In this document: positions 32,886 through 40,697 of the stretch, in pieces
How positions within the stretch are numbered: the stretch's first letter is position 1
Layout: every line of letters starts with the position of its first letter
DNA from: Acetobacter malorum
GTDB taxonomy: Bacteria; Pseudomonadota; Alphaproteobacteria; Acetobacterales; Acetobacteraceae
DNA: 64,000 bases
Assembly: GCF_001580615.1 (NCBI RefSeq)
Contig: NZ_LHZC01000055.1
Location: forward strand, 1-64,000
Reading direction: 5' to 3'
Position numbers and translations under genes: made by a program
Notes under the pieces: generated by a model
The model's database searches: none
Seen by the model: the letters and a program-made list of their open reading frames with translations, nothing else
What the model was told of the DNA's origin: nothing

Positions 32886-34043
32886 GTGACGATGCCATCT
32901 TTAACCGCTCATCAGGTTTCCAGTCAGGAAATTGCCGAACGGATCAAAAAAGTTCGGGAGAAGATGGAAAAAGCAGGCCTCTCTGCTTACATCTCGTTCG
33001 ACCCCGACAACATTTATTATCTGACAAACTTTGCAAATTTTGTGCATGAGCGGCCGTTTGTGCTGGTCATCACTCCGTCAGACCTCACCTTTGTTATCCC
33101 CCGGCTGGAAAGAGCGCATGTTGAGCGCCACCAAGTGGGGGATGGACTGAAGCTGGTGGACTATGCGGAATTCCCCGCGCTGCCGGGTACACGCTGGTCT
33201 GACCGGCTGCAGGATGTGGTGCCAGCACAGGGCACGATCGGGATTGAGGGCGCATGCCCGGCTTACCTGAGTGCCATGGTCAGTAATCCGACGCAGGTTC
33301 TGAATGTGATAGATGCCGTGAGGGAAATTAAGTCTCCGCATGAAATTTCCCGCATCGCATGGACCTGTGATGTCATGACAAAGGCGTTCGGCATGATGCT
33401 GGGTTCGGTCAAAAACGGCACCATGGTGGCACAGGCCATTGGAGGCGTCACACCGTATTTCTATCAGCGCTGCCTGACAGAAGCATCGAACTATAACGTC
33501 ATGTCCACCCACGCAGCCGGCCTGATCCAGCCGCCAGCCTATACGGATGACCCGCACAATTTTTCCTGCCTGACCGCTCCGTGTGAGCCGGGCGGCCCGT
33601 TCCTCGGGCTGATTGCCGGGAAAATTAACGGGTATGGCGCAGAGATTGAGCGCACGTTCTTTTTAGAACACGTGCCAGAAGAGGCGCGTAAGCCTTTTGA
33701 TACCATGATGGAAATGCGGCATAAGGCGTATTCCATGCTGAAGCCGGGCGCGATTGGTTCGGAAATTGACGCGGCTTGTCAGGCTATTGCGAAAAAGGCC
33801 GGGTATGACAACCCCTTGCACCGTACAGGGCATAGCTTTGGTGTGACCAATCATGAAGCACCTTTCCTGGCGATTGGTGAAGATAACGTTATTCAGCCGG
33901 GAATGTTGTTCAGTATTGAACCGGGCATTTACATTCAGGGTAAAGGTGGTTTCCGCCATTCCGACACCGTGCTTGTAACGGAAACAGGTTACGAAATTCT
34001 GACAAAATATCCTCATGACAAAGAGGAACTGACCTTATCCTGA
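32886..34043 (+). CDS. M24-family pita-bread protein, creatinase-like
   Basis: About 385 residues with an N-terminal creatinase-type domain (IAERIKKVREKMEKAGLSAY onward) and a C-terminal M24 pita-bread domain. Compared with aminopeptidase P, His ligands and catalytic His are kept in HRTGHSFGVTNHEAP, and Glu in FSIEPGIYI. The first Asp ligand is absent, the second is Glu (GYGAEIERTFF), and the last Glu is replaced (GGFRHSDTVLV). This pattern resembles metal-free creatinase more than a metallopeptidase. It may therefore cleave a C-N bond in a small compound, but peptidase or ectoine-hydrolase-type activity cannot be excluded. GTG 32886 was chosen because AAAGGG is six bases upstream; ATG 32892 is the alternative. 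A TetR regulator lies upstream. Confidence 0.8.
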   Translation: MTMPSLTAHQVSSQEIAERIKKVREKMEKAGLSAYISFDPDNIYYLTNFANFVHERPFVLVITPSDLTFVIPRLERAHVERHQVGDGLKLVDYAEFPALPGTRWSDRLQDVVPAQGTIGIEGACPAYLSAMVSNPTQVLNVIDAVREIKSPHEISRIAWTCDVMTKAFGMMLGSVKNGTMVAQAIGGVTPYFYQRCLTEASNYNVMSTHAAGLIQPPAYTDDPHNFSCLTAPCEPGGPFLGLIAGKINGYGAEIERTFFLEHVPEEARKPFDTMMEMRHKAYSMLKPGAIGSEIDAACQAIAKKAGYDNPLHRTGHSFGVTNHEAPFLAIGEDNVIQPGMLFSIEPGIYIQGKGGFRHSDTVLVTETGYEILTKYPHDKEELTLS

Positions 34044-34156
34044 AAAGGAATAAAGGCAGGCCTGTAACGTGTCCGTGAAACACCCGCTCCTCTGTTCTGA
34101 GTGCAAGCGCTCCCTATATTTAAAAAGGATCACACAGAACAGAAGGAGCCAGAGGC

Positions 34157-34822
34157 ATGAAAATCGGTATTATTGGAGCAGGCCATATTGGCGGCACACT
34201 GGCTCGCAGGCTGGTGGCAGTTGGGCATGATGTCAAAATTGCCAATTCACGCGGGCCACAAACATTGGTGGATCTGGCACGCGAAAGCGGTGCAAAAGCC
34301 GTTACTGTTGCGAATGCCGTCAAGGATGTGGGGCTGATTATTGTCACCATTCCGGAAAAGAATATTCCGGTATTAGGACAATCCGTCTTTGAGCATGTTC
34401 CTGCGGATGTTGTGATTGTAGATACCGGCAATTATTACCCGCGTGAGCGTGATGGCCGGATTGCTGCGATTGAAGAAGGTGTGCCGGAAAGCGTGTGGAT
34501 GTCCGGGCAGATTGGCCGCCCTGTTATCAAGGTCTTCAACAACATTTACGCGCAGCATCTTCTGGAAAACGGAAAGCCGCATGGAGCCGCTGGACGTATT
34601 GCATTGCCGGTCTCCGGGGATGATGCTGCTGCGAAAAAACAGGTGATGGCGCTTGTGGACCAGCTGGGGTTTGATTCGGTGGATGCCGGGAGCCTTGCAG
34701 ACTCCTGGCGTCAGCAACCGGGAACGCCAGTCTATTGCGGGGATTTTGATGCCGCAGGCGTGCGGAAGGCTCTGGCAGAAGCGAGCCCGGTGCGCACTGA
34801 GGCCTTTAAGGCGCAAGCCTGA
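34157..34822 (+). CDS. NADPH-dependent F420-reductase-like oxidoreductase
   Basis: A 221-residue Rossmann-fold protein of the NPD/F420H2:NADP oxidoreductase-like family (PF03807 type). The dinucleotide motif is KIGIIGAGHIGGTLARRL, followed by VKIANSRGP, where the Asn-Ser-Arg fits NADPH preference. The block VIKVFNNIYAQHL and a C-terminal GSLADSWRQQPGTPVYCGDF are typical of the short bacterial members. These usually do not act on F420 in organisms that lack it; the true substrate is unknown. GAAGGAG precedes the start by about nine bases. It is monocistronic, ending at a strong hairpin. Confidence 0.85.
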   Translation: MKIGIIGAGHIGGTLARRLVAVGHDVKIANSRGPQTLVDLARESGAKAVTVANAVKDVGLIIVTIPEKNIPVLGQSVFEHVPADVVIVDTGNYYPRERDGRIAAIEEGVPESVWMSGQIGRPVIKVFNNIYAQHLLENGKPHGAAGRIALPVSGDDAAAKKQVMALVDQLGFDSVDAGSLADSWRQQPGTPVYCGDFDAAGVRKALAEASPVRTEAFKAQA

Positions 34823-34834
34823 CACTCAGAACTG

Positions 34835-34860
34835 GTGGCAGGGAGGCGTATCCCTGCCAC
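34835..34860. terminator. Convergent terminator hairpin
   Basis: GTGGCAGGGA and TCCCTGCCAC form a perfect 10-bp stem around GGCGTA, between two convergent genes. No T-run follows on either strand, so the efficiency is uncertain. Confidence 0.65.
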
Positions 34861-34877
34861 GCAGTATTGATGAGGCT

Positions 34878-36065
34878 TTATTCAGGTGTTGGTGTGCATT
34901 GCGGGGTTACAGGCTGGTCGGACATGACAGCTTTTGTGAAAATCTCTGAGTCTGGAAGGGATGCATTGACTGTCTGATCGTGGTTCAGCCCTTTGTAAAT
35001 ATGCGCCTGCACAACCGTTCCGGCCTCGCACGCGGCTTTGACCAGACCAAGCTGAAGCGGCGGCGGAACGTCCTGATCAACCTCGCCTGTGCCGACAAAT
35101 AACGGCTGTTTTAACTTCATGGTCGGATAAGCCATGGCGGCGAAGGCCGGGCCCAGAGCGTGCTGATAACCGGGTTTGAGCGCATTGCTGAAATTCAGCT
35201 CCTCGGCCCGTGCCTTGTTTGTCAGCGGATACACGCATAAATCAGCCGCAGCCTGATAGGCAGGCATGGCTTTTTCGGTAAAGACAGTTTCCGGCTTAAA
35301 GCTGCTATCGTAACCGCTCAGCCCCTGTGCCAGATAAAGCGCATAAACAATAACGGGGTTAAAGCCTGTTTCATGCGCACCGGATGTGGCCATCTGCTCA
35401 AGCAGTTCCTGCGACACATAAGGCGCGCCGGTTGCTACAGTGCCGCGAATGTTCAGGTCTGGCGCATAGTCCGGTGCGTAGGACGCAGAGGCAAAAGCCG
35501 CGCCGCCACCCTGAGACTGACCAACAATCATGATCTTGTTCTGCAGGCCGGGGACGGAGGTCAGGGCTGCCCGCACACCATCCAGCACGCTGTAGGCTTC
35601 CACGCGCGTGTTCAGATACGCATGGATGCCCGGTGTGCCTAATCCCTGATAATCAGTGCCGACAACAGCAAAGCCGCGCTTCATCCACGCAGACATATAC
35701 TTGCGATTCCGCTCAGACCACGGGTTGCAGGAGGGGGCGCAATGGTCCGCCACTCCACTCGTCCCATGCGCCCAGGCCACAATCGGCCAGCCGCCCGGAG
35801 GGGCTTTGCCTGCAGGCAGGATGACTTCCTCTGTCACCGGAACCAGACCCTTGCCTGTAATCCCGTTGGTGGACAGATAGGTGATGCGCAGAGAGCGCCC
35901 GGCATCCGGCAGACTTAAGGCCGCGGGTAAGGCGGCTTTGGCCGTCATGGTGCCCGGTTTTCCGGCTTTTTGCGGAGGGGCCGCGTGGCTGGAAGATACG
36001 AGGGGGTTAAGGCTCAGGCCTGCCAGAAGACAGGTGCCAGCCAGAAGGAGGCGGTTTAAACGCAT
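34878..36065 (-). CDS. Secreted alpha/beta-hydrolase lipase (secretory lipase family)
   Basis: A 395-residue exported hydrolase with a signal peptide ending SSHA. The alpha/beta hydrolase core includes the oxyanion strand PIVAWAHGTSG, the nucleophile elbow GQSQGGG with catalytic Ser, and near the end GTGEVDQDVPP with the likely Asp and GLNHDQT with the likely His. Cys pairs in DHCAPSCNP suggest a disulfide, fitting extracellular location. It matches the secretory lipase (LIP, PF03583) family, which acts on acylglycerols or other esters. AAAGGACT lies just ahead of the start. It is a single gene. Confidence 0.88.
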   Translation of the reverse strand: MRLNRLLLAGTCLLAGLSLNPLVSSSHAAPPQKAGKPGTMTAKAALPAALSLPDAGRSLRITYLSTNGITGKGLVPVTEEVILPAGKAPPGGWPIVAWAHGTSGVADHCAPSCNPWSERNRKYMSAWMKRGFAVVGTDYQGLGTPGIHAYLNTRVEAYSVLDGVRAALTSVPGLQNKIMIVGQSQGGGAAFASASYAPDYAPDLNIRGTVATGAPYVSQELLEQMATSGAHETGFNPVIVYALYLAQGLSGYDSSFKPETVFTEKAMPAYQAAADLCVYPLTNKARAEELNFSNALKPGYQHALGPAFAAMAYPTMKLKQPLFVGTGEVDQDVPPPLQLGLVKAACEAGTVVQAHIYKGLNHDQTVNASLPDSEIFTKAVMSDQPVTPQCTPTPE

Positions 36066-36685
36066 AAATAGTCCTTTCAGAATGAAAATTTATTTTCTTA
36101 TCATCAAAATATTCAAAGAGACGCTGTTCAGATGATCGTCACAAAGACGGTTTGTCAAGCAATGTCCGTGTATAGAAAATGCCTATGGGAAGGCGGCGTA
36201 ATTTTTCATAAAATTTTAACGGACTATAAAGAGAGAAACAGTTTTTTAAGATCTGTTATAACATATTTTGCGGTATGCTTTTCATGCCAGATATGGGCTG
36301 ACGGAAAGACGCTAAAATTTCTTTTATGCGGCTGTGTTGGAGTGCTGTTTTTGGAAGGGGATAAAGGCTTTCAACTAGAATCAGATTTTTCTAATTGGAT
36401 AGAGTCTCTTGCAAAGAAATTTAGGGAAACAATAGAAGAGAAATTCTATTTATATTTATAAAGTATTTTATAAAAAATCATATTTTCAAAAATACCAAAG
36501 TAGGGAAAATCTTCTACAGGTCTCGCGTTATAACGAGACAGGTAAAGCTTTACGCGTGCCTTGGGGGTAATGCAGAAGGTGTCAGGTCCGACGGTTTGGG
36601 TGTGTTATAGCAGGGCGCAAGCGGACGAAGGTGGTCTTATAAGCCCTGTGTTCAGGTTGGCAGCAGGCAGGAAATTCGTTAGATC
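36066..36685. other. AT-rich gap with one doubtful small frame and a dyad
   Basis: A 620-base stretch clearly richer in A/T than its surroundings. A plus-strand frame 36132-36461 could encode 109 residues (start MIVTKTVCQAM, end KFYLYL) with one hydrophobic segment, but it has no convincing ribosome binding site and no recognisable family, so I do not call it a gene. GTCTCG (36520-36525) and CGAGAC (36534-36539) form a dyad with the palindrome GTTATAAC inside, 147 bases ahead of the lipoprotein gene; it may be an operator. The composition could mark past insertion of foreign DNA. Confidence 0.5.
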
Positions 36686-37453
36686 GTGCATTCTGTAGTC
36701 GAAATGGAGATGACGTTGTTCGTGACTAACGCTGCTGTTATGCGCCGTGCTGCCAGGTCTTTTATGCATGTTTCTGTGGGTACCATGCTGCTTGGCCTGA
36801 GCGGATGCGGATACTACGCGTCCCGCACAGCGCATAAGGCTCAGGTCATCATGATTGGCATGACGGAGCAGGATGTTCAGGCATGCGCGGGGATTCCAAC
36901 CAAGACGCAGACCGTTGATGATCACGTCAAGATTTTTGAATACCAGCGTGGTCGCAATATTGGTACAGCGACAACCTCTACATTGATCCCAGTACAGTCT
37001 GTTGTAAATATTGTCAGAGATGTTGGTGGCGGGGATGGCAATAGCTGCATTGCCGATTTCCGTATCGTCGATGGTAAAGTGCAGGATGTGTATTATAGCG
37101 GCGATGATGACATGCTGGTCGGCACAGACGGCGTTTGCTCAAGCGTTGTGCGCGGATGTGTCCGTCGGGCTGTGCCGAGTGGCTCACCACCTAATTTCTG
37201 GAAGACATCGGCCTTCATGCAGCCCCAGCCTGCCAGACAGCCTGCTGCTTCTCCCGCAGCGGCTCCTGCGATGACAGAGACCATTTCTGGCGCGGCTCCT
37301 ATAACGCCTACGGTTGCGCCGGGTACAGCTCTTCCCGTAAAAATTCTGGCCGTAACCCCAGCAACAGTGCCTTCTGCAACGCCCGTGCAAGCGCCTCAGA
37401 CAGCGCCCGTTGCTGTTCCGGCAACAAACGCGACAGACACACCGCAGAAATAA
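36686..37453 (+). CDS. Predicted lipoprotein with Pro/Ala-rich tail
   Basis: A lipoprotein with lipobox LSGC (GTMLLGLSGCGYY). The mature part to about residue 160 has a small domain, IGMTEQDVQACAGIPTKTQT, reminiscent of SmpA/BamE-like lipoproteins that also carry a GMT-V--C/LG-P pattern. It then has a Gly-rich segment and several Cys residues. The last 80 residues are low-complexity Ala/Pro/Thr/Val and probably unstructured. The start is uncertain: GTG 36686 has AGGAAA 11 bases upstream, while ATG 36710 and 36740 also keep the lipobox. The function is unknown. Its stop touches the broken siderophore-interacting-protein remnant. Confidence 0.7.
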   Translation: MHSVVEMEMTLFVTNAAVMRRAARSFMHVSVGTMLLGLSGCGYYASRTAHKAQVIMIGMTEQDVQACAGIPTKTQTVDDHVKIFEYQRGRNIGTATTSTLIPVQSVVNIVRDVGGGDGNSCIADFRIVDGKVQDVYYSGDDDMLVGTDGVCSSVVRGCVRRAVPSGSPPNFWKTSAFMQPQPARQPAASPAAAPAMTETISGAAPITPTVAPGTALPVKILAVTPATVPSATPVQAPQTAPVAVPATNATDTPQK

Positions 37454-37454
37454 T

Positions 37455-37815
37455 CTGTCAGCCATTGGTCGGCGCGTGGAGGAACTGCGAGCGGCAAGCC
37501 AGCGTGACAACGGTGATTGCCGTGCCGGGTGTTGAAGATGAGCAGAGTTTTTCCACCTCAGCCCGGCATGGCGCCCATTGGGTGCATCGCCCGATGGATG
37601 CGGCAGATCAGGCGCAGGAAATCCTGAAAACGCTTGCTTCTATAAACATAGAAGATGGAACCTTTGTCTGGGTTGGTGCGGAAGCCCGTGTCGCAAAAGC
37701 TGTGCGCCAGTATCTTCTGGAAAGCCGCAAGGTGCCGCTGCAATGGATCAAGGCGTCAGGATACTGGGTGAAGGGGCAGGCTGATGCGGCAGTGAAGGAT
37801 GTCGGGGCGATCTGA
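37455..37815 (+). pseudogene. Siderophore-interacting protein (SIP/ViuB) remnant
   Basis: The downstream frame (37465-37815) encodes the C-terminal part of a SIP ferric-siderophore reductase: TVIAVPGVEDEQSF, DGTFVWVGAEARVAKAVRQ and KASGYWVKGQAD. The preceding family segment LSAIGRRVEELRAA is present but in a different frame, starting at 37455, so a frameshift lies near 37500. The N-terminal FAD domain, about 150 residues, is missing; the lipoprotein gene ends two bases upstream. The gene therefore has a 5' deletion plus a frameshift and should be inactive. Intact SIP would reduce ferric siderophores in the cytoplasm using NAD(P)H. Confidence 0.75.
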
Positions 37816-37840
37816 CCACTGCCTGTCCTGCTTCCTACCT

Positions 37841-39187
37841 TCAGGATGTGGGAAGCGTGCCAAGTGGGAGTGAGATATGGGCGCGCAGTCCATGCGGCTC
37901 AATATTGCTGAGTGAAAGCTGGCCGTTGTGGCGGGTGATAATGGCATCGGCAATGGAGAGCCCCAGCCCCAACCCGCCATCCGAGGCCCGCGCCGGGTCC
38001 AGCCGGTAAAAAGGCAGACGAGCTGAGGCCAGCAGGTTCGCCGGAATTCCGGGGCCGTTATCGCTGATATCAATCAGCGCACGGCGTCCTTCTGTGCGCA
38101 GGGTAACGCTGACTTCTGTCCCATATTTCAGGCCATTTTCAATCAGATTACTAATGGCTCGCTCTAAGGCCGTGGTCTGGCAGATGCACGTCAACTGCGT
38201 GGGGCCGGTATAGTGAATGGTGTGGCCCACTACAGTGAACTCATGGCACAGGCTTTCCAGCAAAGATGCGAGATCAATCGCTTCCGCCTTTTCGGCATCT
38301 GTCTGTTCCCGCAGGAAATGCAGTGCCCCGTTCAGCATTTTTTTCATCAGAGTGAGGTCATGCTTCATGGCGGCGGGGGAGGCTTCTTCTCCACCGAGTT
38401 CCAGCCGCATGAACAGGCGGGTGAGAGGCGTGCGCAGATCATGCCCAATGGCAATGAGCATCCGTGTGCGTTCCTCCGCAGAGGCCGCAATGCGGGCCTG
38501 CATGCGGTTAAAGGCATGTGTCAGCCGGCGCACTTCTGTCGGGCCGTGCTCGGGCAGAGGGTCCGGCGCAATGTCATACCCAAACGCATCGGCCTGTGCC
38601 GCAATGTTTCGCAAAGGGCGGCTGATATGCCAGATGCTCCAGAATGTGAGAGAGAGCGTGATGGTGAGCAGAGACACCAGAGACACAGTAAGTGGCATGG
38701 TCCAGCGCAGCATGTGCCCAAGATGATGGTTGGGGTTGTTGGAGACCAGAATGCTGATGTTATCGCGCGGCAGGTAAAGATACGAGATTGGCATCCCGGC
38801 ATCGTGCGGCGCACAGCTTTTGGCGCGCAGGGCGTGGCGGGTCACGTTGCCCCGGTACACCAGCATGCTTTGCAGAAACTCTGTGATATGGTCAGTGCGA
38901 ACCTGCACGCAGGGAGGGGGCGGACCCACAACAAACGTAATTTCATTGCCGGATATTTTCTGGGCAATGGCTTCCCGGATTTGGAGCGGAGCAGCTTGCA
39001 GCGCTTCAATCCCGGTTTCAATGGCCAGAATACTTGTTCCGGGTCCTGCGGGGATTGGCGGCATCAGCGGCCGGAACGCATATAGTAGAAAAGACGTAAT
39101 GCTCAGCGTGAGAAACATGCACACGGAAACCAGCATGACCATCTGGCCATAGATGGTGCGGGGGTAGAGCCGCGGAAATCTCTTCAT
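37841..39187 (-). CDS. Sensor histidine kinase (EnvZ-type)
   Basis: A membrane sensor kinase of 448 residues. Transmembrane helices lie at about 14-38 and 162-186, with a roughly 120-residue periplasmic sensor between them that contains two Cys (PPPPCVQV and AKSCAPHD). HAMP is at 187-240. The phospho-acceptor is His249 in IGHDLRTPLTRL. The ATPase domain has N-box NLIENGLKYG, DNGPGIP and GLGLGLSI. Domain order and length match EnvZ-like kinases. Its start overlaps the response regulator stop by four bases (ATGA). The signal is unknown; the neighbouring His-rich secreted protein could suggest metal sensing, which is only inference. Confidence 0.92.
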   Translation of the reverse strand: MKRFPRLYPRTIYGQMVMLVSVCMFLTLSITSFLLYAFRPLMPPIPAGPGTSILAIETGIEALQAAPLQIREAIAQKISGNEITFVVGPPPPCVQVRTDHITEFLQSMLVYRGNVTRHALRAKSCAPHDAGMPISYLYLPRDNISILVSNNPNHHLGHMLRWTMPLTVSLVSLLTITLSLTFWSIWHISRPLRNIAAQADAFGYDIAPDPLPEHGPTEVRRLTHAFNRMQARIAASAEERTRMLIAIGHDLRTPLTRLFMRLELGGEEASPAAMKHDLTLMKKMLNGALHFLREQTDAEKAEAIDLASLLESLCHEFTVVGHTIHYTGPTQLTCICQTTALERAISNLIENGLKYGTEVSVTLRTEGRRALIDISDNGPGIPANLLASARLPFYRLDPARASDGGLGLGLSIADAIITRHNGQLSLSNIEPHGLRAHISLPLGTLPTS

Positions 39188-39912
39188 GTGTTGCCGTCGT
39201 CCGGGTCGAAAATATAGCCGCCCCCGCGAATGGTGCGGATCAGTTCCAGTTGCCGCCCTTCATGTGACAATTTGCGGCGCAGGCGGCTGATCAGCAGGTC
39301 AATGGCACGGGGGTCCACATTTTTCTCATCACCATGGATACGGGCCAGAAGCTCTGTCCGGTTAAACACATGGTGAGCATTCTGGCAGAAGACTAACAGC
39401 AGATCCGTCTCTGACCCTGTCAGTGCTACGCGGATGCCTGTTTTGCCGTATAGGGCACGTTTGGCCGGTTCAAACAGCCAGTTATCAAAGCGGTAGTGCT
39501 GAACACCCTGGGGTTCGGGTTGAGCGGCTTCAGGCTGAGCGCGTCTCAGCACAGCCCGGATGCGTGCGGCCAGTTCTTCCAGGTCAAACGGCTTGGGGAC
39601 ATAGTCATCCGCGCCCAGATCCAGTCCGGAAATGCGGTCATGAATGTCATTCAGCGCGCTGACCATGATGATGCGCGTGGCGGAGGTCTGGCGAAGATAC
39701 TGGCACAAGGTGCGCCCATCTTCCTCCGGCAGCATGAGGTCGAGGAGTGTGAGATCAACAGGGCGACGCTTTTCTGCAGCATCAATGCCCGCGCGGTTGA
39801 GGGCTGTAGAGACTTCATACCCCAGTCGCTGAAGGTAGCGCTGCAACAACCCGCAAATTTCCGGATCGTCTTCCACAATCAGAATATGGATCGTCTGTGG
39901 AGCGTCTGTCAT
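39184..39912 (-). CDS. OmpR-family response regulator
   Basis: A DNA-binding response regulator of about 242 residues. The receiver has the acidic pair in VEDDPE, the phospho-acceptor Asp58 in LLDLMLPEEDG, and the conserved Lys in YVPKPFDLEEL. The C-terminal winged helix ends LIRTIRGGGYIF. The start was set at ATG 39912, where the receiver begins, although no good ribosome binding site is seen; a TTG at 39966 would add 18 Ser/Thr/Pro-rich residues. It is translationally coupled to the kinase gene. Targets are not evident; the divergently placed genes are not tightly linked. Confidence 0.9.
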   Translation of the reverse strand: MTDAPQTIHILIVEDDPEICGLLQRYLQRLGYEVSTALNRAGIDAAEKRRPVDLTLLDLMLPEEDGRTLCQYLRQTSATRIIMVSALNDIHDRISGLDLGADDYVPKPFDLEELAARIRAVLRRAQPEAAQPEPQGVQHYRFDNWLFEPAKRALYGKTGIRVALTGSETDLLLVFCQNAHHVFNRTELLARIHGDEKNVDPRAIDLLISRLRRKLSHEGRQLELIRTIRGGGYIFDPDDGNT

Positions 39913-40058
39913 AGCGGCATGCGTTTCGGATGGTGTCGGCGAGGAGGAGGTGGGATGTGAAGACAAATGTGCTGTTCTCGTATCAGTCAGGCCTCATGAT
40001 CCGTCTATTAAAACGCTGTTTTTGTAAAAGAACGCAAGGGAAAAACCAGAGAGCATTC

Positions 40059-40088
40059 AGAAAGGCCCTTCCGGGGAAGAGCCTTTCT
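40059..40088 (-). terminator. Hairpin after the His/Asn-rich protein gene
   Basis: AGAAAGGC (40059-40066) pairs with GCCTTTCT (40081-40088), extended inside by CTT/AAG. It lies 22 bases beyond the stop of the minus-strand gene at 40111 and ahead of the two-component genes, so these are probably separate transcripts. The T-run is weak. Confidence 0.5.
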
Positions 40089-40110
40089 GTTTCATGCGCT
40101 GAGAGCCAGA

Positions 40111-40452
40111 TTAGTTCTGGTTGTCGCCTTCGTTCTGGCCGCCATCACGGTTGCCATCGCGGCCTTCACCACCGTGGTTGCGGCCATGGCGATGCTCACC
40201 ACCGTTCTGGTTGTCACCCTGATTGTTCTGAGTGTCAGAGCTGGAAGACGAGCCGCCGCGATGACCGCGATGCTCACCACCATGACGACGGTTGCCGTTT
40301 TCTTCACCATCGTTGTTATTCTGGTTGTCAGAAGTGTTGCTGTCGTCGTCGCTGTTCTGGGTGTGGTGGTGCCTGTGTTCTTCAGCATGAGACACAACCG
40401 GTGCCACAACACCCAGAGCAGCGGCGAGAAGAATAGCTTTTTTCATCATCAT
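40111..40452 (-). CDS. Secreted His/Asn/Gly/Asp-rich low-complexity protein
   Basis: A 113-residue precursor with a clear signal peptide (MMMKKAILLAAALGVVAPVVSHA). The mature 90 residues are almost entirely His, Asn, Asp, Glu, Gly, Arg, Ser and Gln, with no hydrophobic core. Clusters include EEHRHHH, GGEHRHGRNHGGEG and repeated NQN/GDN units. Such composition suits metal binding or a disordered periplasmic chaperone-like role; no family is recognised. AAAGGG lies ahead of the ATG triplet. The plus strand over it is also open, which I treat as a by-product of the biased codons. It sits next to an OmpR/EnvZ-type system, which may control it. Confidence 0.75.
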   Translation of the reverse strand: MMMKKAILLAAALGVVAPVVSHAEEHRHHHTQNSDDDSNTSDNQNNNDGEENGNRRHGGEHRGHRGGSSSSSDTQNNQGDNQNGGEHRHGRNHGGEGRDGNRDGGQNEGDNQN

Positions 40453-40697
40453 AAAACCCTTTATGCAGAGCAGGAGAAAAAAAGTCTCTCGCCTGTCTGG
40501 GAGAAAACATAGGAGGATTTTTTTTTACTAAAAGGGGGGAGAGTGCAAATAAATATAATATGTCAAATATGAAAAATAATAAAAATATACGATAAATATT
40601 ATAGAATAAATAAGATGGAACAAATCGACTACATCTGTGCGAGGCTGCCTGAAAACGTCATGGCAGTCATAAATTCACCGTGGTTTGCAGGGGGCGG

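Noticed and set aside
36132-36461. A 109-codon hypothetical gene
   Set aside because: AT-rich, no convincing ribosome binding site, no recognisable features; described only as part of the intergenic region.
40174-40512. A plus-strand frame opposite the His/Asn-rich protein, with hydrophobic Val/Thr runs
   Set aside because: The minus strand has a proper signal peptide and ribosome binding site; the hydrophobic plus frame is the complement of His/Asn/Asp codons.
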